A stretch of 64,000 nt of DNA from NCBI GenBank assembly GCA_002897735.1, contig BDTW01000015.1, positions 1 to 64,000 on the forward strand, written 5' to 3'. The notes under the pieces were generated by a model that saw only the letters and a list, made by a program, of their open reading frames with translations, was not told where the DNA came from and made no database searches. Shown here one piece after another: positions 47,653 through 59,878 of this stretch (its first letter is position 1; each line of letters starts with the position of its first letter). Made by a program: the position numbers and the translations under genes. Source of the stretch: a bacterium BMS3Bbin13. GTDB taxonomy: Bacteria; Pseudomonadota; Gammaproteobacteria; 21-64-14.

Positions 47653-47967
47653 TTACTCTTCGAATTCGCCTTCGGTTTGGTAGTCGTGGGTGATTTCTTC
47701 GTCGGGGGCGATATCGCGCAAGGCGCAGACTTCGAGGGTGTCGTAGTAGCAGGCGTTGGGGGTGGAACTGTGATTGATATAGCGCAAATTGCAGCGGACT
47801 TTGAAGCCCCGGCGTCCGTCCACCCATAGCACATGGGGGCCGTCGGTGGTGGTCCAGTCTCCGCTGACCGTGCCGAGCACTTCGCCGGCGGGGATGTGGC
47901 GTGCGGCAAACAGGCCTTTGCCATGGATGGGACTTTTGGCGACGTAGACGTTTTTTGGTTTGCTCAC
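47653..47967 (-). CDS. Small SET-domain protein
   Basis: Protein of about 104 residues, essentially one SET domain. It has VYVAKSPIHGKGLFAARHIPAG (SET-N, with G-x-G), LRYINHSSTPNACYYDTLEV (R/Y-x-x-N-H-S/C-x-x-P-N, cofactor and lysine channel) and DIAPDEEITHDYQTEGEFEE (E-E-x-x-x-D-Y). All three core SET motifs are present, so methyltransferase activity is plausible. GTG start at 47967; the longer frame upstream is not like coding sequence. Substrate unknown; bacterial examples can act on ribosomal or DNA-binding proteins. Confidence 0.8.
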   Translation of the reverse strand: MSKPKNVYVAKSPIHGKGLFAARHIPAGEVLGTVSGDWTTTDGPHVLWVDGRRGFKVRCNLRYINHSSTPNACYYDTLEVCALRDIAPDEEITHDYQTEGEFEE

Positions 47968-48325
47968 GATCGTTTCTCGAAAATAGGTCGGTCCGACAGG
48001 GCGCGCGTTATTCGGTGCCTGCAAACTTCCGGTACTCGGGGTCCGCGACGAATCATAGAACCACCGTCGCATGCTGTCGGTGCGGTTTCTTTCACTCGGC
48101 CGCGAGATCGATTTGGATTTGCCTATTACGGCTGTTATGTGTCGACCTGTCAAGGTTCATCGCCGCCCTTTGTTCCCGTCCCGAGACATTCCTGGTGCCA
48201 AGCATTCGGGCCGATGCGCGAGCGGCGTTCAACGGCGGTCTCTTCGTCCACGGGCGGCCGCATCGTACCATGGGCTTTTGCGGCCGAGGGGGGCGCCGGC
48301 GCAGATGGGGGAGGGAGGCTGTGGG

Positions 48326-48370
48326 CGAACGCAGATCGGCACAGGCGAAGGCGGTGCCGATCTGCGTTCG
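48326..48370 (-). terminator. 17-bp hairpin after fixX
   Basis: Perfect inverted repeat CGAACGCAGATCGGCAC (48326-48342) and its complement (48354-48370) around 11 bases, 20 bp after the fixX stop. No T tract follows, so it may be a rho-dependent or RNA-stabilising 3' end of the fixABCX message. Otherwise 47968-48390 contains no gene. Confidence 0.6.
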
Positions 48371-48390
48371 AATGCGGTGTACCCCGCGAT

Positions 48391-48678
48391 TCAGCCGAAC
48401 TTGAACAGAATGCCGTAGCCGCCGCGGGGATATTCCCACTGGATGTTGCGGAATTCCGTGCAGATGATGCGACAGGTCCCGCATTCCATACAGCCGTCGG
48501 TGATCAGTGTCACGCGGCCGTCGCCTTCTTTGGTGTAACAGCCGGCGGGGCAGCAGAAGGTGCAGGGCTTGCTATGACAGTCGACCGTACATACCGACGG
48601 GTCGGTGATCTGGATATGCGCCCGTCCGGGGTCGACGCGATAGCGGTTCTGAAACAGCCTTTCCTCGACGCGCATCAT
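48391..48678 (-). CDS. fixX: FixX ferredoxin-like protein
   Basis: Protein of 95 residues. [10 protein letters not shown] and [14 protein letters not shown] give the Cys set of the FixX single [4Fe-4S] ferredoxin. [14 protein letters not shown] is the conserved end. It passes electrons between FixAB and FixC. ATG overlapping the fixC stop. It is the last gene of fixABCX. Confidence 0.93.
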   Translation of the reverse strand: MMRVEERLFQNRYRVDPGRAHIQITDPSVCTVDCHSKPCTFCCPAGCYTKEGDGRVTLITDGCMECGTCRIICTEFRNIQWEYPRGGYGILFKFG

Positions 48679-49973
48679 TGGAAGGCCCTCCACAGTTTCA
48701 CGGCGTCACCCATGAGGCCGGTCCAGGACCGCGACTTGACGAAGCTGCGGCGAATCGATCGTTCCTTGGCCTTCTTTTCCACGCCGTCCACGGTGAGAAG
48801 TTCGTGGGCGGCGCGGTTGAGCAGCTCCGGGTAGGCGGTGAAGAACTGGGGGTTGTTTTCCAGCACCTTGGGCATGTCCTTATATTTTTTCAGGTCCTTC
48901 ATGACGAAGCTGGTTTTGACCTTTTCGTGATATCGGGCGAGATTCTTCGCCGTCATCGGCTTGTCGTCGGCCGTCAGTTCGATCATCGTCTCGGCGGCCA
49001 ACCGGCCGGTGGTCATTGCGAGGTTGGAACCTTCGCGGTGGACCGAATTGACGAACATGGCGGCGTCACCGACGATCATCCAGCCGTCGCCGTACAGGGG
49101 AGGAACCGCGTGGTAGCCGCCTTCCGGGATCAGGTGCGCGGTATACTCCTTCATGGTCCCTCCCTCGATGAGGGGCCGGATGGCCGGGTGGTCTTTCATC
49201 TTGTCCAGCAGTGCATAGGGGGCGATGCCGTGTTTCCGGAAGTCGGACAGCAGGCAGCCGATCCCGATGGTCAACGACTCCCGGTTGGTGTAGAGAAAGC
49301 CGGTGCCGACCATGCCGTTGGTGATCTTGCCCGCCATCTCGATGACCACCCCGGCGTTGGCGGATACGTTGAAGCGGCTGTCGATGGTCTCTTCGGGCAG
49401 GAAGTGGATCTCCTTTACCGCCAGCGCCACGTCCTTCGGCCTGAGTTCCGGATGGAAACCGGCTTTCTTGGCAAGCAGTGAGTTGACCCCGTCTGCGAGG
49501 ATCACCACGTCGGCGTAGACCGAGCCGCCGGTGCGGTCCGTCTTCACGCCCACCACACGATTTCCGTCCATGTGCAGGTCGGTCACGGTGGTCTCGGAAA
49601 TCACCATGGCCCCCGCCTCCTGCACTTTCCCTGAGAACCACTTGTCGAACTGGGTGCGAATGATGGTGTAGCGGTTATAGGGCGGTTTGTTGAAGGCATC
49701 GGAGCGATAGGTGTTTCCTACGTAGGATTCGTCGTCCAGAATCCACATGCGCTGCTCGAGCAGGTGCCGCTCCAGCGGCGCGTCATCGCGGAAATCCGGG
49801 ATTATCCGCTCCAGTGCGTCGGAATACAGAATCGCACCCTGTACGTTTTTGGACCCGGGCGTCTCGCCCCGTTCCAACTGGAGCACCTTCATGCCGGCCT
49901 TGGCCAGCGTATAGGCGGCGGAGTTGCCGGCCGGGCCGGCGCCCACCACGATGGCATCGAATTTTTCGTTCAT
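48675..49973 (-). CDS. fixC: FixC, flavoprotein quinone oxidoreductase
   Basis: Protein of 432 residues of the ETF:quinone oxidoreductase family. FAD-binding [20 protein letters not shown] near the N-terminus, [26 protein letters not shown], and [26 protein letters not shown]. FixC is the quinone-reducing arm of the bifurcating complex. GGGGGAGA upstream of the ATG. Confidence 0.94.
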   Translation of the reverse strand: MNEKFDAIVVGAGPAGNSAAYTLAKAGMKVLQLERGETPGSKNVQGAILYSDALERIIPDFRDDAPLERHLLEQRMWILDDESYVGNTYRSDAFNKPPYNRYTIIRTQFDKWFSGKVQEAGAMVISETTVTDLHMDGNRVVGVKTDRTGGSVYADVVILADGVNSLLAKKAGFHPELRPKDVALAVKEIHFLPEETIDSRFNVSANAGVVIEMAGKITNGMVGTGFLYTNRESLTIGIGCLLSDFRKHGIAPYALLDKMKDHPAIRPLIEGGTMKEYTAHLIPEGGYHAVPPLYGDGWMIVGDAAMFVNSVHREGSNLAMTTGRLAAETMIELTADDKPMTAKNLARYHEKVKTSFVMKDLKKYKDMPKVLENNPQFFTAYPELLNRAAHELLTVDGVEKKAKERSIRRSFVKSRSWTGLMGDAVKLWRAFQ

Positions 49974-49988
49974 GACATCTCCCCCGGG

Positions 49989-51089
49989 CTAACCGGCGAG
50001 TCTTGCGGTCGTTAGGTGTTGACGGAACGCATTGGTGAGCGCCGGTACGATCTGGATCGCATTGCCGACGATTCCGTAGGTCGCGAAGTCGAAGATGGGG
50101 GCGTTCGGATCTTCGTTGACCGCGACGATAACGTCCGATGCCTCCATTCCGACGCGGTGTTGGATCGCGCCGGATATGCCGACGGCGATGTAGAGATTGG
50201 GGCGGACGGTCTTGCCGGACTGGCCGACCTGCCGATCGGCGCTCACCCAGCCCGCCTGTACCACGGGCCGCGTGGCGCCCACTTCCGCTCCCAGCACCTT
50301 CGCCAAGTCCCAGATCATCTGAAAGTTCTCAGGGCGCTTCAGGCCCCGCCCTCCGGCCACGATGATGTCGGCAAACGGCAGGTTGGCCTTGTCGCGCCGG
50401 TCGTCGGGAATGAATTCCAGGAGCTTGGTGGCGATATCCGACTCGACCAGTCCCAGGGAATGTTCGACGATGCGGCCCGTGCGGGTCGTGTCCGGTTCCG
50501 GCATGGCCATGACGCGCGGGCGCACGGTCGCCATCTGAGGCCGGTAGTTTCGGGTGACGATGGTGCACAGGAGGCTGCCGCCGAAGGTGGGGCGGGTGGC
50601 GGCCAGACTCCGGTTCTCCAGGTCGATATTGAGTTCGGTGCAGTCCGCCGTGAGCCCGGTCCGCAACGTGGTTGCGACACTGCCGGCGAGATCACGCCCG
50701 AGGGTGGTGGCCCCGAGGAGCAGGATCTCGGGCTGGTAGGCGTTCACCAGGCCGGTCATGCCCGCCGTGTAGGGTTGATTGCGGTACTCGGCGAGGACCG
50801 GGTCCTCCACCAGGTAGCAGAGGTCGGCGCCGTAGGAAATGGCTTCGTCGCAAAAGCCCCGCGCGACGTCGCCGGGGGCGGCGAGTACCACCCCGGCGAG
50901 TTCCACTCCCAGGATATCCGCGAGCTTGCGGCCCTCGCCGAGCAACTCCCGGGATACCGGATGCACGAGGCCGCGCTCGTGCTCGACGAAGACCCATACG
51001 CCGGTATAGGCCGCGAGCCGTGGATCCAGCTCCAACTTGCGGCGGCGGACGGGCTTTTTGTCGGGCGGTGCGGCGGTGTTGTCGTTCAT
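49989..51089 (-). CDS. fixB: FixB, electron-transfer flavoprotein alpha subunit
   Basis: Protein of 366 residues. An N-terminal extension (about 1-25, [13 protein letters not shown]), then the ETF alpha fold with [27 protein letters not shown]. The C-terminal FAD-binding segment reads [40 protein letters not shown] and [22 protein letters not shown]. Between fixA and fixC, 15 bp each. Confidence 0.94.
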   Translation of the reverse strand: MNDNTAAPPDKKPVRRRKLELDPRLAAYTGVWVFVEHERGLVHPVSRELLGEGRKLADILGVELAGVVLAAPGDVARGFCDEAISYGADLCYLVEDPVLAEYRNQPYTAGMTGLVNAYQPEILLLGATTLGRDLAGSVATTLRTGLTADCTELNIDLENRSLAATRPTFGGSLLCTIVTRNYRPQMATVRPRVMAMPEPDTTRTGRIVEHSLGLVESDIATKLLEFIPDDRRDKANLPFADIIVAGGRGLKRPENFQMIWDLAKVLGAEVGATRPVVQAGWVSADRQVGQSGKTVRPNLYIAVGISGAIQHRVGMEASDVIVAVNEDPNAPIFDFATYGIVGNAIQIVPALTNAFRQHLTTARLAG

Positions 51090-51104
51090 GTCTACCTTAC
51101 CGTA

Positions 51105-51950
51105 TCAGGAGGAGCGTCGGACGATCTGTCTACCCAACTGGGGATGTTTCGTGAACAGTTTTGCCAGCAGGGTGTCCGCCAGATCATTGGGTTGTCCGCT
51201 CTGGGCCTCGATCAGCTCTGCGCGGGTGGTTCGGGGCCGGGGCGCAAACACCTTCGAGACTACGGTGGGTGAGCCCTTGAGGCCGATCTTCGTGATATCT
51301 TCGATGCCCGCCGCCTCACGATCCCACACGGTAAGAGGATGCCGGGCCGCGCGGAACATGTCCGCCATCGTGGCAAAGCGCATTTCATTGAGGCCTTCCA
51401 GTACGGTGATCAGGCAGGGCAGCGCGGTCTCCAGGACCTGCACGCCCCCTTCGGCGCGCCGCTGTACGATGATCCGGCGGTTCTCGGGATCGACTTCGCC
51501 GACGGCGCTCACGTAGGTCAGCAGTTGCAGGCCGAGCCGGGTTGCGATGCCGGGGCCCACCTGGGCGGTATCGCCGTCGATGGTCTGTTTTCCGGCGAAG
51601 ACCAGATCGACGGGCATGTCTTCCCGGATCCTGGCGATGGCGGCCGCGAGGGCATAGGAGGTCGCGAGGGTATCGGCACCGGCGAACGCGCGGTCGGTGA
51701 GCAGGATGGCGTCGTCCGCGCCGAACGAGAGGGCCTTGCGCAGGGCCGCCTCGGCCTGGGGCGGGCCCATGCACAGTACCGTGATGCGACCGCCGTAGCG
51801 GTCCTTGAGGCGCAGTGCCTCCTCGAGCGCATACAAATCGTAGGGGTTGACGATCGCCGGTACACCCTGGCGCATGATGGTGTTGGTGACCGGATGCACG
51901 CGTATCTGGGCGCTGTCGGGTACTTGCTTGATGCAAACGACGGTGTGCAT
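51105..51950 (-). CDS. fixA: FixA, electron-transfer flavoprotein beta subunit
   Basis: Protein of 281 residues. It starts MHTVVCIKQVPDSAQIRVHP and has VPAIVNPYDLYALEEALRLKD and FAGKQTIDGDTAQVGPGIA, typical of the beta subunit carrying the bifurcating flavin in FixAB. The ATG at 51950 follows AGGGGA; the frame continues upstream into control sequence. First gene of fixABCX, behind a sigma-54 promoter and NifA site. Confidence 0.95.
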   Translation of the reverse strand: MHTVVCIKQVPDSAQIRVHPVTNTIMRQGVPAIVNPYDLYALEEALRLKDRYGGRITVLCMGPPQAEAALRKALSFGADDAILLTDRAFAGADTLATSYALAAAIARIREDMPVDLVFAGKQTIDGDTAQVGPGIATRLGLQLLTYVSAVGEVDPENRRIIVQRRAEGGVQVLETALPCLITVLEGLNEMRFATMADMFRAARHPLTVWDREAAGIEDITKIGLKGSPTVVSKVFAPRPRTTRAELIEAQSGQPNDLADTLLAKLFTKHPQLGRQIVRRSS

Positions 51951-52046
51951 ATCGGGTCCCCTGAATTCGTGACAACGGGGCACCCGGGTGTGTGCCGTCG
52001 TGGAGTGCCGTTCCGATGAGCGACCCCGTTGTGTCGGTGAAGGCCC

Positions 52047-52062
52047 AGCAAATCGCATGCCA
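52047..52062 (-). promoter_or_regulatory. Sigma-54 promoter of fixABCX
   Basis: Minus strand TGGCATG-CGAT-TTGCT, one base from consensus, exact spacing, about 97 bp before the fixA ATG. Confidence 0.85.
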
Positions 52063-52146
52063 TCGCGATGGGTGTGGATTCCAGGCTATGAATTCAAGGG
52101 ATTGCGAATGGCGGGTGCCGGCGGGGCCGGTCGGGTTTGCCACCAT

Positions 52147-52162
52147 TGTCGATTTCCCCACA
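52147..52162. promoter_or_regulatory. NifA upstream activator site for fixABCX
   Basis: TGT-CGATTTCCCC-ACA, an exact TGT-N10-ACA. Its centre is about 90 bp upstream of the fix -24 box. Confidence 0.8.
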
Positions 52163-52267
52163 AGCGTTCAAGGTGTGCGGCGCGATCGGCGCGATCGAAG
52201 TCCCGAGCCCGCCGGAGCACCCGGCACCGGGTCGACGGAGGGAGGCCGTATTCCTGCCGGACGGAGG

Positions 52268-52283
52268 TGTGCGGTTTGTGACA
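52268..52283. promoter_or_regulatory. NifA upstream activator site for the ferredoxin promoter
   Basis: TGT-GCGGTTTGTG-ACA, exact TGT-N10-ACA, about 105 bp before the -24 box at 52379. It could also help the divergent fix promoter. Confidence 0.8.
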
Positions 52284-52306
52284 AGGTTCGGCTCCGGGCG
52301 GCCGAT

Positions 52307-52322
52307 TGTCGCTATCGCAACA
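52307..52322. promoter_or_regulatory. Second NifA site for the ferredoxin promoter
   Basis: TGT-CGCTATCGCA-ACA, exact TGT-N10-ACA, 39 bp after the first and about 65 bp before the -24 box. Confidence 0.75.
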
Positions 52323-52378
52323 GGACGGGTGAGGATGAAACCTCTGGAAAAGCGGGCGGTTGAGCGAGATTCCGCTTT

Positions 52379-52394
52379 TGGCACAGGGTTTGCT
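52379..52394 (+). promoter_or_regulatory. Sigma-54 promoter of the ferredoxin gene
   Basis: TGGCACA-GGGT-TTGCT, a full consensus match. The ferredoxin ATG is about 135 bp downstream; nifLA may be read from here too. Confidence 0.9.
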
Positions 52395-52529
52395 CAAGCA
52401 CTTGCGGACGACGGTGCCCGAAGGGTGCCGTGGCGTTGCCGCGCCGCCGGTATTGGGAATCGACGCACGGGAGTCTGCGCCACCGGTGCGGCCGGCCCAC
52501 AGAACCTTCGTATCGACCAGGAGTGGATC

Positions 52530-52754
52530 ATGGCCTACAAGATTATCGCCTCCCAATGCACGGGTTGCTCCGTCTGCGATCCCGAATGTCCCAACAACGC
52601 GATTCGGGAGAAGGGCGGAACGTTCTTCATCAAGCCGGAGAAGTGTACGGAATGCATCGGTTATTTCGACGATCCTCAATGCGTGGTGGTTTGCCCGGTG
52701 GACGACACCTGCGTCATCGACAACAGTGTGCCCCGTTACGAGGCGCGCGTTTAG
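52530..52754 (+). CDS. 2[4Fe-4S] ferredoxin, YfhL/FdxN type
   Basis: Protein of 74 residues. [12 protein letters not shown] and [18 protein letters not shown] give eight Cys for two clusters, the second with the six-residue insertion typical of nif-linked and YfhL ferredoxins. CAGGAG precedes the ATG. NifA-controlled (see promoter). Likely electron donor for nitrogenase or for NifB, perhaps accepting from FixABCX. Confidence 0.92.
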   Translation: MAYKIIASQCTGCSVCDPECPNNAIREKGGTFFIKPEKCTECIGYFDDPQCVVVCPVDDTCVIDNSVPRYEARV

Positions 52755-52899
52755 TCGACCGATGTCGGCCTGCACCGGAGCGCCTCCGAAATGCACCAAT
52801 AGGGTGCAGGAGGGGTCGTTGGGTTCCGGGCGGACCCGTCGGATTCTCTGAGACCGTTGTCGTAAGTCCTTATGAAAAACCGGGGGTTGAGGCGCCTGA

Positions 52900-56198
<3,299 letters not shown>

Positions 56199-56199
56199 C

Positions 56200-56220
56200 C
56201 CGCCCCGTCCTGCGGGGTGG
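56200..56220 (+). terminator. Weak hairpin after nifA
   Basis: Eight-pair stem (one G-U) with a five-base loop directly after the nifA stop, followed by only two T. It could reduce readthrough into the nifB control region. Confidence 0.35.
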
Positions 56221-56236
56221 TTGCGCCTCGCGCGGG

Positions 56237-56252
56237 TGTGGGCTTGTGCACA
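56237..56252. promoter_or_regulatory. NifA site 1 of nifB
   Basis: TGT-GGGCTTGTGC-ACA, exact TGT-N10-ACA, about 105 bp before the nifB -24 box. Confidence 0.75.
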
Positions 56253-56268
56253 AGATCCCACAGACCGC

Positions 56269-56284
56269 TGTGAGCTTGACCACA
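56269..56284. promoter_or_regulatory. NifA site 2 of nifB
   Basis: TGT-GAGCTTGACC-ACA, exact TGT-N10-ACA, 32 bp after site 1 (three helical turns). Confidence 0.78.
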
Positions 56285-56348
56285 AGAGAGTGGGCGCCGA
56301 TGCGGGGATGACGCTTCAGGGCGCTGAATATCCGACGGTTTCCAATTT

Positions 56349-56364
56349 GGGCACAAGGTTTGCA
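56349..56364 (+). promoter_or_regulatory. Sigma-54 promoter of nifB
   Basis: GGGCACA-AGGT-TTGCA: only the first base departs from consensus. The predicted transcription start near 56375 rules out reading-frame starts before it. Confidence 0.85.
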
Positions 56365-56434
56365 CTGCAATCCGTCCAGAGGCCCGCGCGCGAGCGTTCG
56401 AACGGCGGGTCACGGAACGGGGGAAGGGTGCGCG

Positions 56435-57940
56435 ATGGAATCGAAAGTACTGGGCCGGATCGGACCGCGCGTTGCGAAGAGCGGCTGCGCCGCCGCGGGT
56501 TCCTGCGGCGGCACCGACGAGCAACTCGCCCATCTGCCGGAGGAGATCCGGAAGAAGGTCTACAACCATCCCTGCTACTCGGAGCAGGCGCATCACTACT
56601 TCGCGCGTATGCACGTGGCGGTGGCGCCGGCCTGCAACATCCAGTGCCACTATTGCAACCGTAAATACGACTGCGCCAACGAATCCCGGCCCGGCGTGGT
56701 GTCGGAGCTGCTGACGCCGGAGCAGGCGGTCAAGAAGACCCTGGCGGTGGCGGCGAGCATTCCCCAGATGGCGGTGCTGGGCGTCGCCGGTCCGGGTGAT
56801 CCGCTGGCCAATCCGGAGCGGACCTTCGCCACCTTCCGCGCCCTCTCGGAGCAGGCGCCGGACATCAAGCTGTGTGTTTCCACCAACGGCCTGGCCCTGC
56901 CGGACTGGGTCGACGAACTGGCCAAGTGCAACATCGACCACGTGACCATCACCATCAATTGCGTGGATCCCGAGGTGGGCGCCGGAATCTATCCGTGGAT
57001 CTTCTGGAACAACCGGCGCATCAAGGGCGTGAAAGGCGTCAAGATCCTCATCGAACGGCAGCAGAAGGGGCTGGAGATGCTGGTCGAACGCGGCATCCTG
57101 GTGAAGGTGAATTCCGTGATGATCCCCGGCGTCAACGATGAGCACCTCGCGGAGGTCAGTCGCGTCGTCAAACAAAAGGGCGCCTTCCTGCACAACGTGA
57201 TGCCGCTGATCGCCAAGGCCGAACATGGGACGTTCTACGGCGTGATGGGCCAGCGCGGTCCGACGCACGGCGAGCTGCAGGCGCTGCAGGATGCCTGCGC
57301 CGGCAACATGAACGTGATGCGCCATTGTCGCCAGTGCCGGGCCGACGCAGTGGGAATGCTGGGCGAGGACCGCGGTGCGGAGTTCGCCATGGACAAGATC
57401 GAGACCATGGAAATCGATTATGCGGCGGCGATGCCGAGGCGTGCCCGGGTCCATGCCGCAATCAACGAAGAGCTGGCGGCGAAGCGGGCCGGCACGGTCC
57501 ATGTGCCGTCGGCGCCTCCGTCTCCGGCCGGGACGAAGTACCGCCCCGTGTTGATGGCGGTGGCCACCGCCGGCGGCGGTCTCATCAACCGGCACTTCGG
57601 GCACGCCCGGGAGTTTCTCGTGTATGAGGCCTCGTCGCAGGGCGTGCGTTTCGTCGGACACCGCAAGGCGGATCGCTACTGCGGCGGCGGCGACACCTGT
57701 GGTGACGGCGAATCGGCGTTGGCCGGGATCATCCGGATCCTGGAGGGCTGCGAGGCGGTGTTGTGTTCCAGGATCGGTTACGAGCCCTGGGAACTCCTCG
57801 AGCAGGCCGGTGTGCAGCCCAATGGGGAGCATGCCATGGAGCCGATCGAGGAGGCCGTCATGGCGGTGTACCGGGAGATGATCGATCTCGGAAAGCTCGA
57901 TGCGGGCCATGACGCGATGCAGAGCAAGGCGAGGGCCTGA
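56435..57940 (+). CDS. nifB: NifB, FeMo-cofactor precursor synthase
   Basis: Protein of 501 residues. The radical-SAM domain has CNIQCHYC (Cys67, 71, 74) and the further Cys sites of the K1/K2 clusters. LGVAGPGDPLANPERTF and CVSTNGLALPDWVDEL are family signatures. The C-terminal NifX-like domain (about 370-480) has GGGLINRHFGHAREFLVYE. It makes the 8Fe core NifB-co. The ATG at 56435 has AAGGG upstream and lies after the mapped promoter; the frame extends upstream only by chance. Operon with fdxN and nifQ. Confidence 0.95.
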   Translation: MESKVLGRIGPRVAKSGCAAAGSCGGTDEQLAHLPEEIRKKVYNHPCYSEQAHHYFARMHVAVAPACNIQCHYCNRKYDCANESRPGVVSELLTPEQAVKKTLAVAASIPQMAVLGVAGPGDPLANPERTFATFRALSEQAPDIKLCVSTNGLALPDWVDELAKCNIDHVTITINCVDPEVGAGIYPWIFWNNRRIKGVKGVKILIERQQKGLEMLVERGILVKVNSVMIPGVNDEHLAEVSRVVKQKGAFLHNVMPLIAKAEHGTFYGVMGQRGPTHGELQALQDACAGNMNVMRHCRQCRADAVGMLGEDRGAEFAMDKIETMEIDYAAAMPRRARVHAAINEELAAKRAGTVHVPSAPPSPAGTKYRPVLMAVATAGGGLINRHFGHAREFLVYEASSQGVRFVGHRKADRYCGGGDTCGDGESALAGIIRILEGCEAVLCSRIGYEPWELLEQAGVQPNGEHAMEPIEEAVMAVYREMIDLGKLDAGHDAMQSKARA

Positions 57941-57954
57941 GGAGGGTTTCGATC

Positions 57955-58233
57955 ATGGCGCTGAGCATCGTCGGGAGTTGCGTGAACTGTCGGGCCTGCG
58001 AGCCCCTGTGTCCGAGCGAGGCCGTCTTCGAGGACAAGCCCCACTTCCGGATCGATGCGAAGAAATGCACCGAGTGCGAGGGGGAGTTCGCCGACGCCCA
58101 GTGCGCAAGCATCTGTCCCATCGAAGGGGCGATCCTCGACGCCGCGGGGGAGGCGATGAACCCGCCGGGTTCGCTGACCGGCATCCCCCCGGAATGCATG
58201 GCCGAGGCGATGGCCGAACTGCAGGCCCATTGA
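57955..58233 (+). CDS. fdxN: FdxN, nif-linked 2[4Fe-4S] ferredoxin
   Basis: Protein of 92 residues. CVNCRACEPLCP and CTECEGEFADAQCASICP give the eight cluster cysteines. The C-terminal extension (PPGSLTGIPPECMAEAM) is usual in ferredoxins encoded after nifB, which donate electrons to it. 14 bp after nifB. Confidence 0.92.
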   Translation: MALSIVGSCVNCRACEPLCPSEAVFEDKPHFRIDAKKCTECEGEFADAQCASICPIEGAILDAAGEAMNPPGSLTGIPPECMAEAMAELQAH

Positions 58234-58245
58234 CGGGAGGGCGGG

Positions 58246-58818
58246 GTGGACGGAACTCCGCAAGAGGCCAGGGTGTGCGTATTGCACGAGCGTCTGAGCG
58301 CGTGCGCCCGCGGGCGTCCCAATGACGAGCTGCTGGCCCGCATGCTGGCCAGCCGTGCCTGCGACCTCGGTGGGCTGCCGCCGGATTTGGGCCTTGATCC
58401 GGACGGATTCCGGCGGATGCTCGACCGGAATTTCGCCGGTGCGGACTGGCCTGCACCGGCGGGGGTCGGCCCGGCGGTGGATCCGAACCGCCAGCCCGAA
58501 CGTGACGATCTGCGCCGGTTGCTGCTCGCCCACCGGGCCCGGATCGATGCGTCCGAGCGGTGGGTGGCGGAAATCGTGGCGGCCGGGTGCATGGGCGGCA
58601 ACCACCTTTGGCAGGATCTCGGGTTGCGCTCACGCGGGGATCTCAACGATCTCATGGCGACCAATTTCCCCGAACTGGCCGCCCGGAACGATCGGAACAT
58701 GAAATGGAAGAAGTTTCTCTACAAGCAACTCTGCGAACGTGAAGGGATCCACGCCTGCCGGGCGCCGTCCTGCCAAGTGTGTATCGACTACGCCCAGTGC
58801 TTCGGGCCGGAGGAGTAG
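58246..58818 (+). CDS. nifQ: NifQ, molybdenum donor for FeMo-cofactor
   Basis: Protein of 190 residues. Late GCMGGNHLWQDLGLRSRGDL, NFPELAARNDRNMKWKKFLY and the cluster motif C-x4-C-x2-C-x5-C (CRAPSCQVCIDYAQC) identify NifQ. It carries a Mo-Fe-S cluster for transfer to NifEN/NifH. GTG start with GGGAGGG upstream; 12 bp after fdxN. Confidence 0.93.
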   Translation: MDGTPQEARVCVLHERLSACARGRPNDELLARMLASRACDLGGLPPDLGLDPDGFRRMLDRNFAGADWPAPAGVGPAVDPNRQPERDDLRRLLLAHRARIDASERWVAEIVAAGCMGGNHLWQDLGLRSRGDLNDLMATNFPELAARNDRNMKWKKFLYKQLCEREGIHACRAPSCQVCIDYAQCFGPEE

Positions 58819-58875
58819 TACCGGGAATCGTCCGCTACGCGCCATGGAGGGCGGAGACGGGTGCGCAACCGCGTG

Positions 58876-59760
58876 TCAGCAGCCCATCGCTGCGCTCGAG
58901 ACCTCCGGTGCCGGCGGTTGCGTCGCGTCGCAGGCCCGCAGCAGTGCGGCCGAGTCCGCCTGGATGATCTCGATATCCCGGCGGGCACAGAAACGCCGTT
59001 CCTTCTCCGTCGGTTCCGGAATCAGCGCCCAACCCCGGGGCGTTCCGGCGCCATAAGTGATATCGGCCGACACCATGCGCTCGGTGTCCCGGGTCAACCT
59101 CAGCCCCAGGAACAAGTAGCGCCGGTTCCGGCGGTAGCGCTTGAGAAAGGCGGGGATCGCAAAGCCGCCCATCAACTCGGTGAGGTAGTCCACGTAATCG
59201 GCGTCTGAAGCGATGAAGGTGGGTTCGGGTCGCGGCGTCCCCATCGGTTTGAACAGGACCGGCAGGTCCGGGTCCGCGGCGTCCTGGTCGATTTCGCGGT
59301 ATCCGGTGTCGTCATGCATGAACACGCGGAAGCGGTATGCCGTGCCGCCGATGCGGGAAATGCCGACCACGAGAATGTGGGGCGTGTCCCGATAGACCTC
59401 CTGCAGTTGGGTGTCGCGGTTGATGTCGATCACATAGGGAGGCCGGATCCGCCCCAGCCACTCGTGCAGCGGCGCGAGGGTCCACTCGCGGGCGCCATAC
59501 AGATCCGTCAGGAAGCGATTGACGAAGCTGCGCCCGCGCCGGAGTTCCTGATTCATGGCGGCGCGCGGAAACTCGTACATGAGGCGCGGCGCCATCGGGT
59601 GGCCGTTGTTCATGGCCAGGATCAGACTCTCTCCGTCGGCCGGTATGGGAGCGCCGGTGACCGGATCGCAGGCGCCGTCGAGGGCGCCGGGTCCCAGATA
59701 GGGGATGACCTCGCCGGTGTGGATGCCGGCGATGATGGTCGACAAGTCGGGATCGTGCAT
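58876..59760 (-). CDS. SIR2-like domain protein in the nif regulon
   Basis: Protein of 294 residues. TGEVIPYLGPGALDG (15-29) resembles the NAD-binding start of SIR2_2-type proteins, where V-x-P-x-x-G-A-G is usual. LGRIRPPYVIDINRDTQLQE fills the place of the T-T-N-Y-D-x-x-L-E segment, and RRYLFLGLRLTRDTERM with ADITYGAGTPRGWALIP resembles the terminal segment. ATG at 59760 with GGAG upstream. A sigma-54 promoter and a NifA site lie upstream, and nifH is divergent. It may use NAD to modify a protein or metabolite connected with nitrogenase; this is inference. The canonical deacetylase His is not obvious. Confidence 0.7.
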   Translation of the reverse strand: MHDPDLSTIIAGIHTGEVIPYLGPGALDGACDPVTGAPIPADGESLILAMNNGHPMAPRLMYEFPRAAMNQELRRGRSFVNRFLTDLYGAREWTLAPLHEWLGRIRPPYVIDINRDTQLQEVYRDTPHILVVGISRIGGTAYRFRVFMHDDTGYREIDQDAADPDLPVLFKPMGTPRPEPTFIASDADYVDYLTELMGGFAIPAFLKRYRRNRRYLFLGLRLTRDTERMVSADITYGAGTPRGWALIPEPTEKERRFCARRDIEIIQADSAALLRACDATQPPAPEVSSAAMGC

Positions 59761-59799
59761 GTCTACGGTCTCCGTGGCGCGAAGGTCCGGGGACGAGCT

Positions 59800-59815
59800 T
59801 GCAAGATCCGGTCCA
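59800..59815 (-). promoter_or_regulatory. Sigma-54 promoter of the SIR2-like gene
   Basis: Minus strand TGGACCG-GATC-TTGCA: -24 GG and -12 GC at correct spacing, two differences from consensus. Start codon about 40 bp downstream. Confidence 0.65.
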
Positions 59816-59878
59816 CGAGCCCAAGTCGCTGAAAGCAGAAAGGACCGGCCGGCGGCCCCGGTGAAGTCCGCCGGCGTT

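Noticed and set aside
42588-48400. Second copy of the tRNA-Lys 3' end as the far attachment site
   Set aside because: I looked for the GTTCGATCCCTGTACGG segment downstream and found no convincing copy, so no att site is reported.
47833-48834. 333-codon plus-strand frame over the SET gene, spacer and fixX
   Set aside because: It is antisense to genes with clear motifs and runs through the hairpin; composition is that of a shadow frame.
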